From Leptospira fainei serovar Hurstbridge str. BUT 6 (GTDB lineage: Bacteria; Spirochaetota; Leptospiria; Leptospirales; Leptospiraceae), in the NCBI RefSeq assembly GCF_000306235.2, contig NZ_AKWZ02000010.1, positions 682,001-746,000 of the forward strand: 64,000 nucleotides of DNA. The letters run 5' to 3'. Below, one piece after another: positions 16,898-25,364 of the stretch (position 1 is its first letter; each line of letters opens with the position of its first letter). The notes under the pieces are model-generated. The model worked only from the letters and a program-made list of their open reading frames with translations. It was not told the origin of the DNA and searched no databases. The position numbers were made by a program, and so were the translations under genes.

Positions 16898-17776
16898 ATG
16901 AACAAATTAATTACATATTTCCTGTATCCGGTTCTGCTATCCTTGAATATCGGATTCATTGGAGCGGCTCTCGTTTTAAGCTGGGAGTTAAAATATGCCT
17001 TCATTTGGATCAGCGGATTCAACGCGATCGTTTTATTGATCGTTGAATTCGTATTTCCACTTAAGCAAGAATGGAAGATGACCAAAAAATCTTTTGTGCG
17101 GGATTTAAAATGGATGTCCGTTACGATTCTCTCAATAAATGCAGTGAAATTCTTTTTTGCATTTATAGCGATTGCACTAAGCCGCGAAAATAAAGGGTTA
17201 TTCCGCGATTCATCGTTCATTATAGAGTCGGTCGCAATAGCTGTAATCTTCGAATTCGGACAATATTGGTATCACCGAATAAGTCACGAAGGAAAAGGTT
17301 GGATCGGCAAATGGCTCTGGAGTATTCATGTGGCTCATCATTTACCCGATCGAGTTTATCTTCTCATGCATCCGGTTCTACATCCGATCAATACTATAGT
17401 AATACAAGTAATCATACAAGGAACCTTCCTTCTATTAGGTTGCCGCCCTGAATCTATCTTTATCTTTAATGTTCTGCTCGGACTACACGAATTATTTTCG
17501 CACTTCAATGTGAATATAAAAGCTGGCCCTCTAAACTATATTTTTATAGGAACCGAACTCCATCGGTTTCATCACAGTGCGAATTTGGACGAAGCTAAAA
17601 ATTATGGAACATTCCTAAGTCTTTGGGACATTGTGTTTGGAACTTTCGTTTATCGATCGGAAAGCATTCCGGAAAAACTCGGCGTACCTGAACCTGAGAA
17701 CTATCCGAATAGTAGTCAGCTGATAGCCGTAATGTCGCTTCCATTTACAAAATTAGGAAATAACTCCGAGTTATAG
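16898..17776 (+). CDS. Fatty acid hydroxylase / sterol desaturase superfamily membrane protein
   Basis: 292 aa. About four membrane helices in the first 100 residues, then the histidine clusters that bind the di-iron centre: HRISHEGKGW, HVAHHLPDR, MHPVLHPIN, and HRFHHSANLDEAKNYGT. The order and spacing match the superfamily. Members hydroxylate or desaturate lipid chains or alkylglycerol bonds at the inner membrane using O2. The substrate cannot be read from sequence, and bacterial members include carotenoid and lipid hydroxylases. It is probably coexpressed with or repressed by the upstream PadR gene. Confidence 0.88.
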   Translation: MNKLITYFLYPVLLSLNIGFIGAALVLSWELKYAFIWISGFNAIVLLIVEFVFPLKQEWKMTKKSFVRDLKWMSVTILSINAVKFFFAFIAIALSRENKGLFRDSSFIIESVAIAVIFEFGQYWYHRISHEGKGWIGKWLWSIHVAHHLPDRVYLLMHPVLHPINTIVIQVIIQGTFLLLGCRPESIFIFNVLLGLHELFSHFNVNIKAGPLNYIFIGTELHRFHHSANLDEAKNYGTFLSLWDIVFGTFVYRSESIPEKLGVPEPENYPNSSQLIAVMSLPFTKLGNNSEL

Positions 17777-17884
17777 CGATAATGATTATCCTAAAATCCC
17801 TATCGATTCGTAATTCTAGAATAAATATCCGTGACTCAGTCCGGTCGTCGGTAAAATTTAGCTCTTAGGGACCAACGAATTGAA

Positions 17885-18235
17885 ATGTCGTATTTACTGT
17901 TTAAATATTTTTTGACGTCGCTTCTGATCGTATTGATATCGGAAGTAGCAAGAAGAAACGAAAGACTGGGCGGCTTTTTAGCTGCCCTCCCGATAATAAC
18001 GATTTTAACGTTAATTTGGCTTAAGATTGATAATGCTTCATCGGAAAAAATCTCAAATCATGCATACTATACTTTTTGGTATGTTCTTCCTACTCTTCCG
18101 ATGTTTTTAATTTTTCCGAAACTAAATCAAAGATTCGATTTTTGGCCCTCCTTGGCGATCTGCATAGTCGGTACGGTTCTCCTTTTTTTTCTTTTCGGAT
18201 ACCTATCCGGCAGATTCGGCATTAAACTTCTTTAA
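17885..18235 (+). CDS. DUF3147 family small membrane protein
   Basis: 116 aa with about four membrane helices. Matches the DUF3147 pattern: a first helix, then SEVARRNERLGGFLAALPII, a polar HAYYTFWYVLPTLPMFLI segment and a final FLFGYLSGRFGIKLL. Function is unknown; an inner-membrane location is clear. It lies 108 nt after the hydroxylase gene and 134 nt before the dehalogenase gene on the same strand. Confidence 0.8.
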   Translation: MSYLLFKYFLTSLLIVLISEVARRNERLGGFLAALPIITILTLIWLKIDNASSEKISNHAYYTFWYVLPTLPMFLIFPKLNQRFDFWPSLAICIVGTVLLFFLFGYLSGRFGIKLL

Positions 18236-18369
18236 TTCATTAATGGCATTTTTCCGGATCCTGATTTATGAGCATTGGGGCTGAAACGGGAAAGAAAAAA
18301 ACTTGAAACTCGTAAACAAACGATTACAATCCGCTGACAATTTACGGATAAAACGGCGGAACCCTTAAA

Positions 18370-19272
18370 ATGAAAGACTTCCTGAGAACTCCCGAAGAAA
18401 ATTTCGTTAATCTTCCAAACTATCCATTCCGTCCGAACTATGTTCAACTAGACTCATTTAGGATGCATTATTTGGATGAGGGGAATGCAAATGCAAAGGA
18501 AACCCTTTTACTTTTACACGGCGAGCCCTCCTGGTCTTTTTTGTATCGCAAAATGGTTCCACCTTTAATAAACGCCGGCTATAGGGTCGTGGTGCCGGAT
18601 TTAATCGGATTCGGAAAATCGGACAAACCTACAGATCCGGCCGTTTTCACTTATAAGCAGCATGTCGAGTGGCTAAAATCTTTTTTACTTCAGACAAAAT
18701 TGGACAATCTAACTCTTTTTTGTCAAGACTGGGGAGGTCTGCTCGGACTACGAGCAGTCGCAGAACTTCCGGATCGTTTTGGTCGAGTCTGCGCCGGAAA
18801 TACATTTTTACCTACCGGCGATATTCCGCCGAAAGAAGAATTCTTAAAATGGAGAGACTTCTCTCAAAAAGTAAAATCTCTTCCGATCGGTCGAATTATA
18901 CAAAACGGATGCATTTCCAAACTTTCGAAAGAAGTAATGAATGGATACGAAGCGCCCTACCCGGACGAGACCTACAAAACCGGGGCTCGCATCTTTCCAA
19001 CTTTAGTTCCTATAACGCCTAATAATGATGCGTCGATCGATAATCGAAACGCCTGGAATGTTCTCCGGCAATGGAAGAAACCATTTCTTACCGCCTTTAG
19101 CGATTCCGACCCAATCACCAAAGGCGGAGATATTTTCTTCAGAAGGGCTGTCCCTGGCGCAAAGGGTCAGAAGCATGTTACGATCACAAATGCGGGGCAT
19201 TTTCTTCAAGAAGACAAAGGGGAAGAATTGGCCGCAATTTTAATCGAATTCGTAGATAGCAATCCAGTATAG
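18370..19272 (+). CDS. Haloalkane dehalogenase-like alpha/beta hydrolase (subfamily HLD-I type)
   Basis: 300 aa. Active-site residues of haloalkane dehalogenases are all present: nucleophile D120 with halide-binding W121 (FCQDWGG), oxyanion loop H50-G-E-P (HGEPSW), cap tryptophan W161 (KWRDFS), acid D247 (SDSDPITKGG) and base H277 (NAGHFLQED). The acid after the sixth strand and the cap tryptophan fit the DhlA/DhmA subfamily. The enzyme would hydrolyse a carbon-halogen bond to alcohol and halide in the cytosol. Natural substrate is unknown; epoxide hydrolase is less likely because W121 follows the nucleophile and the HGEP tyrosines are absent. The convergent TetR gene ends 11 nt away. Confidence 0.88.
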   Translation: MKDFLRTPEENFVNLPNYPFRPNYVQLDSFRMHYLDEGNANAKETLLLLHGEPSWSFLYRKMVPPLINAGYRVVVPDLIGFGKSDKPTDPAVFTYKQHVEWLKSFLLQTKLDNLTLFCQDWGGLLGLRAVAELPDRFGRVCAGNTFLPTGDIPPKEEFLKWRDFSQKVKSLPIGRIIQNGCISKLSKEVMNGYEAPYPDETYKTGARIFPTLVPITPNNDASIDNRNAWNVLRQWKKPFLTAFSDSDPITKGGDIFFRRAVPGAKGQKHVTITNAGHFLQEDKGEELAAILIEFVDSNPV

Positions 19273-19283
19273 ACCTCGGATGC

Positions 19284-20006
19284 TTAACCTATATTCTGAT
19301 CCTCGCCGTCCGATTTCATAATTTGCGATTCGTCCATAATGTGCATTTGCGATAAACCACTCCAAAGAATTTCTGCGGAGCGACGAATTATCTCCTGATC
19401 GGGAAAGCCGGATTCTTCCGACTGCAATCGCATCAAACCGAGAAATGAACCGAGCACTAATGAAGCGCAAGTATCGGAAAACGCGTCCCCCTCTTCCGAT
19501 CGAAAATAAACGGCAAGTCTGAATTTAAGTCCGAGAAATTCCGTCAAGCTCTCATCATCCAAATGCGCTGAGCTAAAAAATCGATTTAGAAAAAAGAATT
19601 CGTTCGGCTTCGCCTTAGAAAAGGAGCTGATTCCAGTCCAAAGCAAGAAAAATCTCTCTCTTCTATCCGATTGTTCTACGATTTCCTTTTCTAAGAAAGT
19701 CAGAAACTCGAAGAGACATTTTCGAAACGACTCGTTGAAGAGATGGTCTTTGTTCCGAAAATTTCGATAAATTGTACCAACTCCAATCTTTGCGCGCAAA
19801 GCGATATCCGGAATATGAGTTTCAAAAAACCCCCTTTCCGAAAATAATTGAAGTGCTGCGTCAATAATTCGCTCTTTCGACTTTCGCAGAGGTAATCCTC
19901 TGTCTAATAAATTTTCTCTTTCTCGAACTGAGGAAGAGCTTTCTTTTCCAGCAGAACCATTATCTACATAATAGTGGTAGACTTCCGCTAAGTTTTTGTC
20001 TTTCAT
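19284..20006 (-). CDS. TetR-family transcriptional regulator
   Basis: 240 aa. A polar N-terminal extension of about 40 residues precedes the TetR helix-turn-helix (KERIIDAALQLFSERGFFET, IALRAKIGVGTIYRNFRNKD). The C-terminal ligand-binding half is less conserved. It is convergent with the dehalogenase gene. A 20-bp perfect palindrome lies 56-75 nt upstream of its ATG, so autoregulation is likely. The ATG at 20006 lacks a strong ribosome site and a later start cannot be excluded because the extension is not part of the conserved domain. Confidence 0.9.
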   Translation of the reverse strand: MKDKNLAEVYHYYVDNGSAGKESSSSVRERENLLDRGLPLRKSKERIIDAALQLFSERGFFETHIPDIALRAKIGVGTIYRNFRNKDHLFNESFRKCLFEFLTFLEKEIVEQSDRRERFFLLWTGISSFSKAKPNEFFFLNRFFSSAHLDDESLTEFLGLKFRLAVYFRSEEGDAFSDTCASLVLGSFLGLMRLQSEESGFPDQEIIRRSAEILWSGLSQMHIMDESQIMKSDGEDQNIG

Positions 20007-20061
20007 CGTGGCACCGATTGATCATTTTTTTGTATTTGTTTCTATTTTTTACTAACGTTAT

Positions 20062-20081
20062 CTTCTTTATTAATAAAGAAG
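20062..20081 (-). promoter_or_regulatory. 20-bp perfect palindrome upstream of the TetR gene
   Basis: CTTCTTTATTAATAAAGAAG is a perfect palindrome. Its length and position, just upstream of a TetR gene with no other start nearby, fit an autoregulatory operator. Confidence 0.55.
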
Positions 20082-20347
20082 TCTTTAAAAAACTAAAAAT
20101 CATAGCTCTCTCTGTCAAGAATGAAAGATTTTTTACGTAAATAAACAACTCTCATTCCAGAACCGAATATTATGGAATGAGCAGTAAGAAAAACTTTCTC
20201 GTCAGTGTCGATTCATTCTTCGTTTGATTCTTATCAAGAGAATCGGGAACGATTTCCTTTCTTTAACACATTGACCAAACAAAATTACGAAACGATGTCC
20301 AAGATCAATTGATAACTCTTTAAATCATTTACGTTATCTGAATCAAT

Positions 20348-20394
20348 AATTCCAATCTTATATATTGGGAGTGCAGACATATAAGATTGGAATT
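20348..20394. repeat. Perfect 16-bp inverted repeat with 15-nt loop
   Basis: AATTCCAATCTTATAT (20348-20363) and ATATAAGATTGGAATT (20379-20394) around the loop ATTGGGAGTGCAGAC. It lies in a 467-nt gap downstream of the SDR terminator and upstream of the TetR operator. It is not followed by a U-run on either strand. Could be an RNA hairpin, a processed small RNA, or a relic of a short mobile repeat. Confidence 0.85.
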
Positions 20395-20402
20395 TGCACG
20401 AA

Positions 20403-20434
20403 AAATAAAAAAAGGGACTCCGGTGTGGAGTCCC
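20403..20434 (-). terminator. Rho-independent terminator of the SDR gene
   Basis: On the minus strand the stem GGGACTCC, loop ACACC, GGAGTCCC is followed by TTTTTTTATTTTT. It begins 40 nt after the SDR stop codon. Confidence 0.9.
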
Positions 20435-20473
20435 CAAAGTCGCTATATATGGTACCGAAAGAAAAAATAAACC

Positions 20474-21271
20474 TCAACGAGGTTTGCTGATTGCGTAGCT
20501 CGCTAATGCGGCAATGTTTCTCGGAGTAAAACGGATGGATTGAACTAGCACCCGATTCAAAAACCCCGGAATTGTAGATGGGCCCTCTCCCAATTTGGAT
20601 AGGCAGCGATCCACAACCTCCTCAGGAGTTGACCAAATTCCGAAAGGGCCGGTTCCATTATAACCTGCATTCTCTTGAAATTTTGTCTTCGTGTATCCGG
20701 GAGATAGTGATATTACTTGAACTCCGGTTCCCTTTAGTTCTGCCCAAAGAGCTTCGCCAAAAAGTAAATTAAAAGCTTTCGTTGCCCCATACGTGGCAAA
20801 AAAAGGCGTCGGTTGATAAGCCGCAATACTAGCAAGAAAGACTAAACCGCCTTTACCTCGTTTTTTCATGGCTGGGAGAAATTTTCCCGTAAATGCCACC
20901 GGCGTTCTACAGTTTAAATCCACCATTTTGGTTTCGTGGTTAGAATCTAGTTCTTCAAAATATCCGTACGTTCCGAATCCAGCGTTATTAACTAATAATC
21001 CGATCGGAATCTTAAGCTGATCCGTCGCCATGGACACTTTTTCCGCAGCATTCTCTGCGCTTAGATCCTGTGCGACGGTTTCAACCCTAATTCCATAGCT
21101 TGCCCTTAGTTCCTTCGCGATTCTTTCTAGTTCTTCCTTCCTGCGAGCAACAAGCACTAAATCCATCCCTTTTGCAGCCAATCTCCGTGCAAAGGTTTCT
21201 CCCAAACCACCGGATGCTCCGGTAATTAAGGCACCTCCGCCAAAACGATCCGTCCAATTTTGTTTTCTCAT
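20474..21271 (-). CDS. Short-chain dehydrogenase/reductase
   Basis: 265 aa classical SDR. Cofactor glycine motif ITGASGGLGE near residue 17, NNAG at about 92, catalytic serine in LASIAAYQ and the YGATK tyrosine-lysine pair. The basic stretch VARRKEELE after the second strand suggests NADPH. The C-terminal part (FLNRVLVQSIRFTPR) resembles SDRs acting on lipid or steroid-like substrates, but the substrate is unknown. The ATG has a good GGAGGG ribosome site. A 16-bp palindrome 37-52 nt upstream is a likely TetR operator. A strong terminator follows, so it is monocistronic. Confidence 0.92.
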   Translation of the reverse strand: MRKQNWTDRFGGGALITGASGGLGETFARRLAAKGMDLVLVARRKEELERIAKELRASYGIRVETVAQDLSAENAAEKVSMATDQLKIPIGLLVNNAGFGTYGYFEELDSNHETKMVDLNCRTPVAFTGKFLPAMKKRGKGGLVFLASIAAYQPTPFFATYGATKAFNLLFGEALWAELKGTGVQVISLSPGYTKTKFQENAGYNGTGPFGIWSTPEEVVDRCLSKLGEGPSTIPGFLNRVLVQSIRFTPRNIAALASYAISKPR

Positions 21272-21307
21272 TGGATTTTCCCTCCTTATTCAATGTCAAC
21301 TATTAAT

Positions 21308-21323
21308 GAATGAATATTCATTC
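21308..21323 (-). promoter_or_regulatory. TetR-type operator of the SDR gene
   Basis: Perfect 16-bp palindrome GAATGAATATTCATTC. TGAATGAATATTCATTCA-like sites are typical operators of TetR regulators that control lipid and SDR genes. It lies in the promoter region of the SDR gene. Either nearby TetR (19284 or 22325) could bind it; which one is unknown. Confidence 0.65.
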
Positions 21324-21542
21324 CGTTTAAAAAACAAGTTTTTTCCAATAGCTGAACGAATCTTTCGATCACAAATCTGCAATTCGATCTACGGGAAAAT
21401 TCGTTGTGATTCCGAAAATACGGGAACCTAAAAAAATATCTCGGTTCGCCGATACGCAGGCTTTTGTTTACGGAATATCGAAGAGTATCGACCTGATGAT
21501 TCCAAGCAGGTTCCGATGAACGTTAAACCCGCGGCGTTCGGA

Positions 21543-22346
21543 CTATTTTTGCCAGTGACGAAACGTTCCAATTTCAAGAAATCCTAATTTATCGTAGATG
21601 CCTTTGCCCATTTTAGTTGCTTGAAGGATAAAAGGAAGCGAGGATTCACTTTCCGTTATTATCTTTCCTACTAATCTTGAAGCGATTCCACGATTGCGAT
21701 AATTCGGAGAAGTGGTGACTGAGTATAATCCGACGGATTCTTGATTTTGAAACGTAAGGGCGGTGGCAACCATTTCATCTTGGCAGAAGGCTGCGTAAAA
21801 AAGGAAAGCTTCTTCGGAGAATGCTCTGCGGTATAACTCACTTTGATCCGTCGATCCAAAAGCATCGTTGACCAAATATAACCAAGTTTCGATTTCATCA
21901 CCGTCCGTTAATTTTCTAAAAATTATATTTGGATCCGATAGTTTTTCTTGAAGTACGAGCCGCTTAGAATTCGGCAAGAACATTCCAAGTTGGGATTCGT
22001 AGATTTTATAATTCAAATTCAGCAAAGCTTCGGCAATTTCCTTACTTTCCTCCCAACTAAGCACTAGCTGATGCCCGACGGAAAGGATAAGCTCGGGTAA
22101 CTCGATTAATAAATCCCTTTGCGAAAATTGACCGGGCTTTAAAATAATTCTTCGAAGCCAGTCCGAATATCGATTCGGAAAAAAAGAATATGTTTGGCCT
22201 CTTATCGGATCTTCTTGCGATAACTCGGAGAATAGCTCGTGTAATTGGAAGTAATTGTTAAAAACAATTTCGCGACGATGAACATCCAAAGAAAAATCTC
22301 CCTGACTTTCCAAGCTGAATCGAACTAAGACGCGATCCCTTTCCAA
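21543..22346 (-). CDS. GNAT-family N-acetyltransferase
   Basis: 267 aa. The C-terminal half has the GNAT acetyl-CoA motif: VGLYSVTTSPNYRNRGIAS followed by LVGKIITESES. The N-terminal half is an unusual extension seen in some GNAT proteins with a divergent first domain. Substrate unknown. The start is TTG at 22346, preceded by a GGAG ribosome site about 9 nt away and overlapping the TetR gene by 22 nt. The overlap shows that the two genes are translationally coupled, so this enzyme is probably the regulator's functional partner. Confidence 0.82.
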   Translation of the reverse strand: MERDRVLVRFSLESQGDFSLDVHRREIVFNNYFQLHELFSELSQEDPIRGQTYSFFPNRYSDWLRRIILKPGQFSQRDLLIELPELILSVGHQLVLSWEESKEIAEALLNLNYKIYESQLGMFLPNSKRLVLQEKLSDPNIIFRKLTDGDEIETWLYLVNDAFGSTDQSELYRRAFSEEAFLFYAAFCQDEMVATALTFQNQESVGLYSVTTSPNYRNRGIASRLVGKIITESESSLPFILQATKMGKGIYDKLGFLEIGTFRHWQK

Positions 22347-22903
22347 AGGATTTCTCCGGCACGAAGTAGGGCTTTTTTATCCAACTTGACGAAACCTCCT
22401 TTAGCGAGTTTTACCATTCCGACAAACGCCCCATAGCAGAGAGATACCAATTCCATAGAACCTAGTTCCGTTCTAACTTCCCCGCGAGATTTCGCGTCCT
22501 CTAGGAATGCGGCTAAATGCTGCATCGTTTCCGAAGTGACTTTTCTGCTTTCTTCGTCCAGATACGGAGAGTGCGAATGCAATTCTAAGAATTCGAACGA
22601 TTCAGGATATTCTTGGTAAAAATTTCCCAAAGCCTTCCACAAATGAAAGAATCGTTCTTTTGCCGATGCATTCTTGGGGAAACCTTTCTGCAAGGCATCA
22701 TGGAATTTTAATTTCCAAAAACGATACAGCTCGTTTACGAGCTCTTCTTTGCTTTTATAATAGCGATATATAGTTCCGGCTCCAATTCCCGCTTCCTTTG
22801 CAAGTTCGGGCATAGGCGTTGCCGCAAAACCTCTTTCCGTAAAGAGGCGCAGAGCGGAACTGAGAATTCTTTCTTTTTTATCCTCGGGATCTCTAACCGC
22901 CAT
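22325..22903 (-). CDS. TetR-family transcriptional regulator
   Basis: 192 aa. Canonical TetR helix-turn-helix at about residues 9-55 (KERILSSALRLFTERGFAAT, ELAKEAGIGAGTIYRYYKSK). The C-terminal half contains a WKALGNFYQEYPE segment common in TetR regulators of fatty-acid or drug-efflux genes. It begins 19 nt after murB and overlaps the GNAT gene, so it is read with both. It could bind the palindrome at 21308-21323 upstream of the SDR gene, which is inference. Confidence 0.92.
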   Translation of the reverse strand: MAVRDPEDKKERILSSALRLFTERGFAATPMPELAKEAGIGAGTIYRYYKSKEELVNELYRFWKLKFHDALQKGFPKNASAKERFFHLWKALGNFYQEYPESFEFLELHSHSPYLDEESRKVTSETMQHLAAFLEDAKSRGEVRTELGSMELVSLCYGAFVGMVKLAKGGFVKLDKKALLRAGEILWKGIAS

Positions 22904-22922
22904 TTATTTTTCCATCCTTGGT

Positions 22923-23873
22923 TTAAGGTACTGATCCAAAATATTCCACTTCTCTATTTAAACGTACCCCGCATTCTCGTTCCACTTTTTCCTGAACTGT
23001 TCTCACAAGAGTATCTACGTCGCTCGCTTTGGCACCCCCGACATTGACGATAAAATTGCAGTGTTCCGGAGAAATTTGCGCCCCGCCCGCAAGTTTACCT
23101 CGCAATCCTACTCGATCTATGTATTGCCAGGCCTTTATTTCCACTCCGTTTTCGAATGTTTTCGGGTTTTTGAACATAGAACCCGCGCTCTTTTTATTCT
23201 GCGGTTGAGAGGAATTTCGTCTATCGCGCTTCTCCTTCAAAGAAGCTTCGATCTCTTCGAGATTTCCCCGTTCCAGTCGGATTAGCGCGGATAGTATTAC
23301 CGAATCTTTCTTTTCCAGAAATTCCGTAAATCTATACCCGTGAAGGATTTCCTTCGGGGTTCGTTTAATAATATCGCCGTCGCGTATGAATTCCACCTCT
23401 TGAATTAGGTCGAAAAATTCTCCTCCGTAACATCCCGCGTTCTGAATAACGGCGCCCCCCGTCCAACCGGGAATCGTACTCAAAAATTCGGCGCCGGTGA
23501 ATCCTTTCTGCGAGATTTGTCGAAAAATTGGGGTTGTGTTTGTCGCCGCGCCCACCCGAAATAAGCCCTCTCCCAAATCATCATATTCCTTAAATAACCC
23601 GCTTAATCGTAATACGATTAAGTCGTTAGGGCGGTCTGAAATCAGAACGTTAGTTCCTCCCCCTAAAATTTTCCACGGGGTTTCCAAAAAGTCAAAAACC
23701 CTGAGCAATTCCTGAATCTGTTCCGGGGATTCGGGCTCCGCGACAATCGGACATACTCCGCCTATCTTAAAGGAGCAATGTACGGAGAGGTCCACGCTTT
23801 CCCGGAAAGGAATTCGTTTTTGGGAGAGAGACTCTTTTAGCTCCCGAATTTGAGCTGAAGCCAATATGGGCAC
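22923..23873 (-). CDS. murB: UDP-N-acetylenolpyruvoylglucosamine reductase
   Basis: 316 aa. FAD-binding region with [12 protein letters not shown] near residue 70 and the type I MurB active site: [41 protein letters not shown] with the proton-donor serine, and a C-terminal glutamate in LNREVEYFG. MurB reduces UDP-GlcNAc-enolpyruvate to UDP-MurNAc with NADPH in the cytosol, an essential peptidoglycan step. It heads a run with the TetR and GNAT genes, which are not known cell-wall genes. Confidence 0.96.
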   Translation of the reverse strand: MPILASAQIRELKESLSQKRIPFRESVDLSVHCSFKIGGVCPIVAEPESPEQIQELLRVFDFLETPWKILGGGTNVLISDRPNDLIVLRLSGLFKEYDDLGEGLFRVGAATNTTPIFRQISQKGFTGAEFLSTIPGWTGGAVIQNAGCYGGEFFDLIQEVEFIRDGDIIKRTPKEILHGYRFTEFLEKKDSVILSALIRLERGNLEEIEASLKEKRDRRNSSQPQNKKSAGSMFKNPKTFENGVEIKAWQYIDRVGLRGKLAGGAQISPEHCNFIVNVGGAKASDVDTLVRTVQEKVERECGVRLNREVEYFGSVP

Positions 23874-23983
23874 TTTTTTCAGGTTTCCCTTAGTTAATAT
23901 ATGGGCAAGAAAAAAGCCGAGAAGGAAAAAAACCGCTCATGCTTCGTAATTAAGGGTCCGAACTTTCTTTTAGGAGAAGGCAT

Positions 23984-24109
23984 ATGTTCTACCTACTATT
24001 ACAATCAGTATACCAGGATTATGCTTCCGGGAGATCCGACTGGGATACGTATTTTGATTCCGTCATCAACCTGGCGCTTGATCAAGAAAAGCTAGCCGGC
24101 CTGGTTTAA
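23984..24109 (+). CDS. Small ORF of 41 codons with strong ribosome site
   Basis: Not recognised. ATG at 23984 follows AGGAGAAGG with a 7-nt spacing, one of the better ribosome sites in the window. The peptide starts MFYLLLQSVYQDYASGRSDW and ends with an acidic-amphipathic tail; it has no signal peptide or cysteine. It lies between murB (divergent) and coaB (convergent, overlapping by 4 nt). It is favoured over the overlapping 64-codon frame (23901-24095) because that frame lacks a ribosome site and its residues look random. Expression is unproven. Confidence 0.5.
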   Translation: MFYLLLQSVYQDYASGRSDWDTYFDSVINLALDQEKLAGLV

Positions 24110-24768
24110 CGATTTCTCAGATAAGCTATAAGTTGCTTCGCAACGTCATGCTTCGACGCGGGACCGATTTCTTTTTTCGATCCGTCTTTTCCGAAAATAA
24201 TAACGCTCGTATCGCGATCTCCGAAACCGGTATCCTCTCTACTTACGTAATTTCCGACGATATAATCCAAGTTCTTACGCCTTAATTTTCCGACCGCATG
24301 CTCTTCAAGCTTATGGGTCTCGGCGGAAAAGCCGACTATGAGCGTATCGATAAACTTTTCTGCAATCACCTTGGCGCTGACGGACGCTAGAATATCGGAG
24401 TTCTTGGTTAATTCCAAAAAGATGGTTTCAGCTCCGTCTTCCTTCTTAATTTTCATTTCGCTACTCGACAGCGGCCGAAAATCGGCAGGAGCCGCCGCCA
24501 TAATTAACGCCGTATTAGAGGCCATTTCGTTAAGAATTGCTTGCTGCATTTGAGAAGTGGTTTCGACCGATATTACTCGTGCTCCTTTAGGATTCGAGTA
24601 TTCCGGTTGAGTCAAGCCCCGAATATAAACGATATTATCCGACCAATCCGATGCGGATTCCGCAATACAAAAGCCCATTTTTCCCGACGAAGCGTTGGAA
24701 ATAAATCGAACAGGATCGATCCATTCCCTGGTAGGACCGGAACTGATTACAATTTTTTGAATATTCAT
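24106..24768 (-). CDS. coaB: Phosphopantothenate-cysteine ligase (CoaB domain as separate protein)
   Basis: 220 aa. Matches the C-terminal half of bifunctional Coa[19 protein letters not shown] at the start, [11 protein letters not shown], a [10 protein letters not shown] motif, and [20 protein letters not shown] with the conserved K-x-x-K/R-K basic residues. It ligates cysteine to 4'-phosphopantothenate in CoA synthesis. The decarboxylase half is the gene 24 nt upstream on the same strand, so the usual fused protein is split at the domain boundary here. Both halves keep their active-site residues, so the pair should be functional. Confidence 0.92.
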   Translation of the reverse strand: MNIQKIVISSGPTREWIDPVRFISNASSGKMGFCIAESASDWSDNIVYIRGLTQPEYSNPKGARVISVETTSQMQQAILNEMASNTALIMAAAPADFRPLSSSEMKIKKEDGAETIFLELTKNSDILASVSAKVIAEKFIDTLIVGFSAETHKLEEHAVGKLRRKNLDYIVGNYVSREDTGFGDRDTSVIIFGKDGSKKEIGPASKHDVAKQLIAYLRNR

Positions 24769-24791
24769 TTTATATAAATCTTTATAATAGA

Positions 24792-25328
24792 TTATACAAA
24801 TTTAATATATGCTTCCAGGATCGCGGCTTGAATCACGGCCACATCGGCAAGCTTTCCGTATCCTTCGTCTCCGCAGACGACAACGCCTTCTTGTGGATCC
24901 AAGATTTTTACGCCGTCCACTTGTAATTGTCTCAAATTTCTTTGCGTACTCGGATGTAAGAACATATTCGGATTCATAGCGGGTGCGACCATCACCGGAC
25001 AATTCGCCGCTAGATAGGTTGAAGTTACAAGGTCGTCCGCGATTCCATTTGCCATTTTCGCGATAATGTTCGCAGTTGCAGGAACGACCGCAAATACCGC
25101 GGCGGAGTTACGGGCGTCTATATGAGCCATTCCTTGTTCATATTCGTCGACTCGGACTTTCTTTCCTGTTAGAGCTTCAAAGGTAATCGGACCGATGAAT
25201 TTGGTCGCGTGCTCGGTCATAATAACCGAAACCGGATATCCTTCTTTCGTTAAATTTCGAACTAATTCACAAGCTCTGAATGCGGCAATACTCCCCGAGA
25301 CGGCAATCAAGATATCCTTCTTGTTCAT
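24792..25328 (-). CDS. coaC: Phosphopantothenoylcysteine decarboxylase (CoaC domain as separate protein)
   Basis: 178 aa flavoprotein. FMN-binding features of the HFCD family: [49 protein letters not shown] with the active-site histidine, and the PAMNPNMF substrate clamp. A C-terminal [13 protein letters not shown] holds the catalytic cysteine region. It decarboxylates phosphopantothenoylcysteine in cytosolic CoA synthesis. It lies upstream of coaB in the order of the fused protein and 36 nt after the CNNM-type gene. Confidence 0.93.
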   Translation of the reverse strand: MNKKDILIAVSGSIAAFRACELVRNLTKEGYPVSVIMTEHATKFIGPITFEALTGKKVRVDEYEQGMAHIDARNSAAVFAVVPATANIIAKMANGIADDLVTSTYLAANCPVMVAPAMNPNMFLHPSTQRNLRQLQVDGVKILDPQEGVVVCGDEGYGKLADVAVIQAAILEAYIKFV

Positions 25329-25364
25329 GTTAGCAGAATTTCCTACTTACCGGCGAGTTACAAC

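Noticed and set aside
23901..24095. 64-codon open frame between murB and coaB
   Set aside because: No ribosome site and residue use looks random; the 41-codon frame starting at 23984 in another frame has a strong ribosome site.
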